64,000 nt of DNA from Bimastos eiseni (Eukaryota > Annelida > Clitellata > Crassiclitellata > Lumbricidae). Position 1 is the stretch's first letter. Each line of letters starts with the position of its first letter. The notes under the pieces were generated by a model. The model had not been told where the DNA came from. It saw only the letters and a program-made list of their open reading frames with translations, and searched no databases. Both the position numbers and the translations under genes were made by a program. Below, piece after piece: positions 58,195-64,000 of the stretch. The stretch covers positions 30,423,128-30,487,127 of the forward strand of contig OY365807.1 in assembly GCA_959347315.1 (NCBI GenBank). Direction: 5' to 3'.

Positions 58195-59325
58195 AATGAT
58201 GTTGTATATGGGTCAAAAATAGCGATAAAAATAATCGAAGGTAATAATTTAATATTGAATTTATACATAAATTTATATAGTTGCTGATTAGCAGTTTGTT
58301 CCAGTCTTGTTATACGTATGTGCAAGGCCCTGGAGTTCTTGACGGATCTCGGGAATGGACTGAACCGTCGTGTCCGGGGTAAAGTGGGAGATGTCATATT
58401 CTAACCAGTGTTATATGCAAGACTTGAAACTTCAAGACCAAGTCTCGACTGAGACAGTGAGATGCCGAGACCAAGACCTAGACCGAGACAGTGAGGTACC
58501 AAGACCGAGACCGAGACACTAGGTTCAAGACAGTACGAGACAGTTCGAGACAATAAAAGACAAGTGATCCTATATAAAATGCTGTGAAATGCTGATGTAT
58601 CAGTTTTCGTGAATAATGTTTATTTGTAATTTTAATTTGAAACTTATAATGTATATAGTACAAATTCCTGCGAACAGTTTTTATGTTGCCGCGCAAGATT
58701 TTAAGACAGTTCACGCGAAACTTATCGAGACCGCTTGTTCGAGACAAAAGAAGACATTCACTTCAAGACAGTTTCTAAAAATTGGAGACACTACCTCGAG
58801 ACCGAGACAGCAAGCTTCCTAGACCGAGACACTAAAAAAACTGTCTCGAGACGTCTCGAGACCGAGACACTGCCTCGAGACCATACAACTCTAATTCTAA
58901 CGACTCTCTGTCACCATACAACGCTTTTTAACGCAATAGCGTTCAAAGGCTCTTTCACCACGTGTGAGAACGACGGGTTCCAGACTATGTACATTTTCTT
59001 ATTCTAATTAATATTCTCGTTCTTTGAGAGATCATGTATAAAAAAAGACAATAATAGAAATGCTGATAATAGCAACAATAGTACTATAGTAGTGTGCGTA
59101 AAGTTAATGTGAAGGTCCACTACTTTGAAACCCTCAATGCCCATAGGTTAATGATTTTCACAGCGTCATCAACGTGTACATCCTTACGGACGCAGCTTAT
59201 AATTATACTGAAGAACTAATAGAGGAAGCGAGGAGCTGCAGTGGAAACACGCGTCGTAGATGATTGTTAAGACTTGTGTTGTGTGCGCGTGTGCATGTTT
59301 GTGTGTGTGTTCGTGTGTGGTGATT
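58195..59325 (-). repeat. Inverted segmental duplication, copy 2 (carries MITE)
   Basis: Reverse-complement homologue of 46905-47550, extended by the 488-bp insertion at 58406-58893. It ends in the same (GT)n/(AC)n tract at about 59280-59320. Confidence 0.75.
58406..58893. mobile_element. hAT-type MITE with GAGACCGAGACA iterons (488 bp)
   Basis: Flanked by a perfect 8-bp duplication ATTCTAAC (58398-58405 and 58894-58901), the hAT signature size. Ends CAGTGTTATATGCAAGAC and (reverse complement) TAGAGTTGTATGGTCTCG pair imperfectly. Both arms are arrays of GACCGAGACA / CTCGAGAC units, with an AT-rich centre at 58570-58720. The homologous empty site is visible in copy 1 of the duplication (near 47325-47332). 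Confidence 0.88.
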
Positions 59326-59329
59326 GACC

Positions 59330-61800
59330 TGATGATGGTCTATGTTGTCCTCCTCGTTAGTCACACAATGACCGATTGTGGCCTCACGATATGATAGGTC
59401 ATCAACGACGACCGACGTTTCCTACATTATCATGCATTATGACCAGGGTATACCTTTACATATAAGAACTATGTCGCAATATGATATTATATATATACAG
59501 AGTAGGTGTACAGATTTGTATGCACATGTATATAATTTATACTATGAGGTTATATAGGTCGGCTATATAATGAATAAAATATTATGTTGCACCACATTAT
59601 TTTGGTTGTAAGTCGAATTTGCATCCATATGCATACAAGCTCAATATTTGTGAGGTCATGCTTGCATATTCAGTTCCTAGCAGGATACTCTGCAACTTTC
59701 TACTTTGTATGAGGCGGCCATTTTGATAGCCCAATAATACAGAGGAAACCATTAAAATGGCTGCCATAGTAACAACTCATCGTAGCCTTTGTATGTTTAT
59801 TTGCATTCGATCTATTAAAGACTATTATTACGGAGCGCCAAAAAGCGCCTGTAACTAATCGCTTCAGCTGCTGGTCCTCTTTCCACCCCTCCACATAAGT
59901 TTCGCTTCCCTGTCGTGATTTCATCATGACGAATAATGCGAAAACAGGCGATGATGATGAGGAGATGGATGTGGGCGAATCTTCTACATTCTGCGCATAA
60001 AAACCTCATTTAAGAAGTAAATGAAGTATCATATATCATCATAATATGTTTCCGTACTCACAAACAAACCTACCTACATGCACATTCACGCACACATGTT
60101 AATGCATAGACATAGAAATACATAAATTATGTACCTACATGCATTTACATGCAATCTACACCTGTATGCATACAAACAAGCATCCTGCATTTAGAGGCGA
60201 TGATTATTTAAATAGATAGCATAGATAATTGAGGTCAACAAAAAACAAACACTGGCTGTTAAAGATCACAACAAATGGCTCGTAGCGGCCGTTCAGGAAG
60301 CCAATACTACAACTGATAATTGTACCGTAATATTAATTAGATCTACAACTACATTAAAACAAATTTTTATTGAATTAATAAGGCAATAATAACCAGATAC
60401 TAATTCTACTTGGATATCCTACAGGTCAACATTATCATCTGTGCAGAACAGCCGTCGTCATTCCGATGGTTGGTTACGGAACATAATCCTATTTGTCGGC
60501 TGAAATAACCTTAAGACCCTGCATGGTTCGCCAATGCCTCGCTGAGGTCGGGATTTGGAACTGGATTACGGCGCTTATATACTTCGATCCTCGGTCATTT
60601 TGGGATGGTAAGCGATCGTCCGTTTGGAAATGACCCACTCTCATTTTGGTTTTCTATGCGTCAAAACACAGAACAAAAAGCAGATGATACAAAATAAATC
60701 TAAAAAAATTAATGAGGATCAAAGATTTGAGTACAATAGACGAACGAAGATGAATTACTGAGCCGATTCTACAGAGTACTTTCCCGACAAAAAGACCGAT
60801 CGTTTCAACAAGAGCCTGTCACGTGGTCTTCACCGACATCTGTCGAGTACAGGTATTTGCAAAGAAAGCCAACAATAATATCAACATTAACAAGGATAAT
60901 AACAATGATAGCGATGCTGGTAGTTTAATATTATATTTAGAGAGAATATTATTGATTGTGATATTGGTATCCATGAATGTATCTGTACCTGCAGCCTGCC
61001 TGAGTGTCTTTTGTCCGTCTGTGTTTGTCTGTGTGTGTGTTTTGTCGATTCGATGGACGCGGTTGGTTGGTTTGCGTCATTGTTCAGCGGGGCGTGTGAT
61101 TTAGTAGGTTCCGCTACTAAGACCGGCGCAGTGTAACGTAACATTTGTTTTCGTTACAGTGTCCTGCCTTCGGTGCCGGTTTCTTGCCGGCGTAATGTAT
61201 ATCGTCTTTTACAACTAACGCTATAACATTCGCACGCTTGGGGAGCGCTAATAAAATGGAAACGTCTGAAGGACGCATTGGCTAGGTCGGTAACAGCTTC
61301 GTTTTATGCTGTCATTATTGTTCCCAATGTGATTGAGCAAGTGCGCACGTGCATATCTTATGCTAGGTTATTACGCATGCGTTGCAGTAACCCAGCATAT
61401 GGTAGACATGACTTGACTACGAATTAGTGTATGTATACATCATGACACGCCGTGATTTGAACGCAGATGTATAGACCCACAATGTAAGGATGAGTATAAC
61501 AAGCATTGGGGATTTGCAACTCTGTATTCTGGGGTTTATACAATCATGTACTAATAAAGCAAGACAACGCAGTATCCGTTGTCTTGCTTTATGAACAAAT
61601 CTGTCTTTCAATGAAGACACAGAATGAGAAGACACAGTGAGACCACGTCTCTCATCATGTATAAGCCTACACAGTGAGAAAGATGGAATGAAGAAATCGG
61701 TCACCGATGAGATATTAGATCGGAAGGAACGACAACGTCGTCGACATTTAGCGAAGGTTTTAACACGACCATAAGGTGTTCGGATTGATTTGTGTTCAGT
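59330..61800. other. Noncoding stretch
   Basis: No supported gene. Contains the hairpin listed separately and scattered short (TG)n tracts. Confidence 0.4.
61554..61592. other. Perfect 16-bp hairpin with 7-nt loop
   Basis: Stem ATAAAGCAAGACAACG (61554-61569), loop CAGTATC, and reverse-complement stem 61577-61592. It is non-AT-rich and exact, so unlikely to be simple-sequence noise. No function known. Confidence 0.8.
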
Positions 61801-61837
61801 ATAGTGTATGTTATTGTTCAGTCTTCTCTGCTCCATA

Positions 61838-61894
61838 ATAATAATAATGATGATGATGACGACGACGACGACGATGACGATGATGATGATGATG

Positions 61895-61932
<38 letters not shown>
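61838..61932. repeat. (AAT)n, (GAT/GAC)n compound microsatellite
   Basis: ATAATAATAATGATGATG, then GACGAC/GATGAC repeats, then (AAT)n. Confidence 0.92.
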
Positions 61933-63780
61933 GACAATTTATATGGCGCCGTAACACAGCCATGCCGCTACAAGGGCGCCATGTCTTCTTCTGACATCTG
62001 CTCAGTGCTCATGCAGCTGTCCTAACTCGTCTTATAGTCACCTTTCCTCTTATAAGGTCCTGTCGTGTTTCACCCTGTGTTCTGTGCGTTGCAGTATCCT
62101 GGTCTGCACTCTCGTGTCCTCTCCTTTAGTCTGTTCAGTCTTTGGAGTGGTCTCTCTGTAGTCCACTTCTGTTCAGGCAAGTCCGGTCTTGTCCCCTTCT
62201 CTTCTATACCGTCTCTATTTCCCTACACTCTCTCTTTACCTGTCTATCTTTACAATGCATCACGTGATACTGTCCTTCGATGTTGATGATTCGTTCATCT
62301 CGAAACTAGTTAGTCAAGTGTGTAAAGAGGCTTTGAAAACATGACGATTCGTTTGACTTAGAAGACTCCGAAAGCCTTTTGAAACACAGCACGTGACAGT
62401 GGCACTCATGGATCAATATCACCTTATTACGGTTTCAACCGATCTGCACTTGGATTGGAAAGTATCGTCTACCTGTAGGCCTACCTGATCAAAAGCAGGT
62501 TGTAGAACTAACAGCTCTGTACAGAGAACCAGACATTGGGCTGTGGTGATGAACGGGTTAAATCGACCGTAGAGTACTTATCAGTATCAGTCATCGATTC
62601 AACAGATCTATTTTACCCATACGTGACAATCACGACGGTATAGCAACGGGTTCTGTCTATTTGTCTGTGTTTATGTCGAATATGGTCAGCATTTTCGACA
62701 CTGGAAGACCAGAAGCTTCGGTCAGTGATACTTACTGTCCGCAACTTTTGACATTAAAGGAACATGTTTTTGGGTGCATGCATCCTCTGGAATGGGCTAA
62801 CGCGTTGATGGTCTGCTTGGAAGCTGGAGACTGGAAAGTTATCCATTTATCCAAAGAAGATGTTGTTGGCATGACTCAAAAAAATCACGGAATAAGGACT
62901 TTCGGGATTTTCGGAGAGCTGCAGAAGGTCTTCTTAGTCTCCATGAAAAATCGTCTAATGCCTAGCAAGATATAGCACGCTCTGATCCGTCTCAATCTCA
63001 AACGGTGCCAATTTCCATGTCTTTGGTCGTCACTTCCGACTAATAGAGAACGGTTGCTTTAGAAACGCAATTGTTGGTATTACGGTGATGACATACAAGC
63101 ATCATTCATCGTATTCTTAGATGGCATCATAATTACCGCCACTAGAGCCGCAAAATATGATCGCATTTGGAACATTTTTCAAAGGATTAGACGATGAGGG
63201 CCTCACGTTCGGTCGACGATCTTTTAGGATCTATCGCCTCCGAGGACCGGTGACAAGTTTAAAAGAATAGTGAGTGCCTTTCAAAAGCAGAACTTCAGGC
63301 TTTTTTCTACCGAGGGAATGAACGTATGACACACAACCCAGAAGGTAAAACGCCTCAAGGCACCGCAAACTCGGTTCGCATTGTCTTATGATAACCTTTG
63401 CAGACATTGCAATCAAGAAGACGGTCTCGTTTCGAGGTAATTGATCGATGGCCGCGGCGTCTGACGATGAAGTATTTCTTGGTGTTACAGAGTCGGTCGT
63501 TCCGCAGTCGATCGATCAATTAGGATCGAAGGAACACATCTCTCGTGTGGAACAGTCGCTGCACAACTCGATCATGATCATGTCCCTGTCAGATGCTAAA
63601 CGATCATCGAATTAGACGGAGCGAAGAAGCATCCGGGGTAAGAGAGGTAGAATCAGGAGAGAAGGAGAGACAGCATGCAGTGGGTGGAAGAGACGGAGCA
63701 ACAGTAGCTGGAGAATGGAGGAGAGCAACAGAAGAAAGATGCGAATGGAAGATTCCTATGTGCGATGACGATTTTCCATC
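61933..63780. other. Noncoding stretch with one unassigned open frame
   Basis: An open frame at 62661-62975 (+) has protein-like text (HPLEWANALMVCLEAGDWKV, IHLSKEDVVGM) but no recognisable family and no clear splice sites. It could be a host exon remnant. Nothing else is supported. Confidence 0.25.
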
Positions 63781-63804
63781 CGTCAATATTATTTTGATGA
63801 CGGC

Positions 63805-63884
63805 ATCGATGAGGAATGATGACATGATGATGAGTGATGATGAGTGATGATGAGTGATGATGAGTGATGATGAGTGATGATGAG

Positions 63885-63932
<48 letters not shown>

Positions 63933-63965
63933 CGATGACGATGAAGGTTAGTGATGAGTGATGAT
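63805..63965. repeat. (GATGAGT)n and (GAT)n microsatellite
   Basis: TGATGATGAGTGATGATGAG 10-mer-like units, then pure (GAT)n to about 63930 with GAC interruptions. Confidence 0.92.
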
Positions 63966-64000
63966 GGCGTCGTAGTCATCAAGGTACATGTTGGTGATGT

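Noticed and set aside
46905..59325. One ~12 kb transposon bounded by the inverted pair at its ends
   Set aside because: The segments inside show independent boundaries (mariner, 4 kb element, LINEs). The order of the other inverted pair (45.4-46.2 / 53.6-57.6) is not nested symmetrically, so separate insertions are simpler.
63604..63982. His-rich frame near the window end
   Set aside because: Translation of (GAT)n/(CAT)n microsatellite.

Overview
The window is gene-poor, repeat-rich DNA from an invertebrate animal, probably marine. Evidence for this is the absence of compact operon-like coding, abundant microsatellites, a decayed Polinton/Maverick with metazoan-type genes, restriction-like-endonuclease (R4/Dong-type) and CR1/Jockey-like non-LTR retrotransposons, an intact mariner-family transposon and several hAT-type MITEs. 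No rRNA, tRNA or CRISPR array was recognised. The species cannot be named from the sequence.

Layout. 1-4165: a ~4 kb imperfect palindrome whose arms are CCTAGG-centred tandem repeats flanking a purine/pyrimidine-skewed AAC/AAT : GTT/ATT core. 4166-9400: largely unique sequence with small repeats. 9431-15650: three partial or broken copies (A, B1, B2) of a zinc-finger / reverse transcriptase / CCHC / restriction-like endonuclease retrotransposon, several of whose boundaries abut (TAA)n arrays. 15700-17600: noncoding, with two candidate host exons. 17720-19154: a very large simple satellite (GATA, then a 7-mer, then a 4-mer). 19160-24280: noncoding with microsatellites.

24345-35519 is a complete-length Polinton/Maverick (11,175 bp) with ~266 bp terminal inverted repeats and a perfect 6-bp target duplication (TCTCTC at 24339-24344 and 35520-35525). 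It landed inside the reverse transcriptase region of an older non-LTR retrotransposon, whose two halves can be read on either side. Gene order: protein-primed DNA polymerase B (+), adenain-like protease (+), fibre-like protein with a discoidin-like domain (+), major capsid protein remnant (-), two conserved capsid-associated genes (-), a small helical protein (-), a dUTPase-like protein (-), a penton-like/pX-like fusion (-), packaging ATPase (-), zinc-ribbon phospholipase A2 (+) and chromodomain integrase (+). Replication, integration and capsid genes are all broken, so the element is a fossil; the phospholipase, the dUTPase-like gene and one small gene remain open.

36140-44100 is mostly noncoding, with a candidate minus-strand host gene (CUB-like exon plus Ser/Thr/Pro-rich exon) near 42.2-43.9 kb. 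44100-59330 is a second transposon-dense zone. It holds MITEs with iterated palindromic cores; a ~4 kb terminal-inverted-repeat element (about 53.6-57.56 kb) and its short deletion derivative (about 45.4-46.2 kb) in opposite orientation; LINE 3' ends with (TTAC)n tails; an intact 1.4 kb DD37D-type mariner element (52.2-53.57 kb); and an inverted segmental duplication in which one copy carries a 488-bp hAT-type insertion with an 8-bp target duplication while the other copy preserves the empty site. 59330-64000 is noncoding with microsatellites and a perfect 16-bp hairpin.
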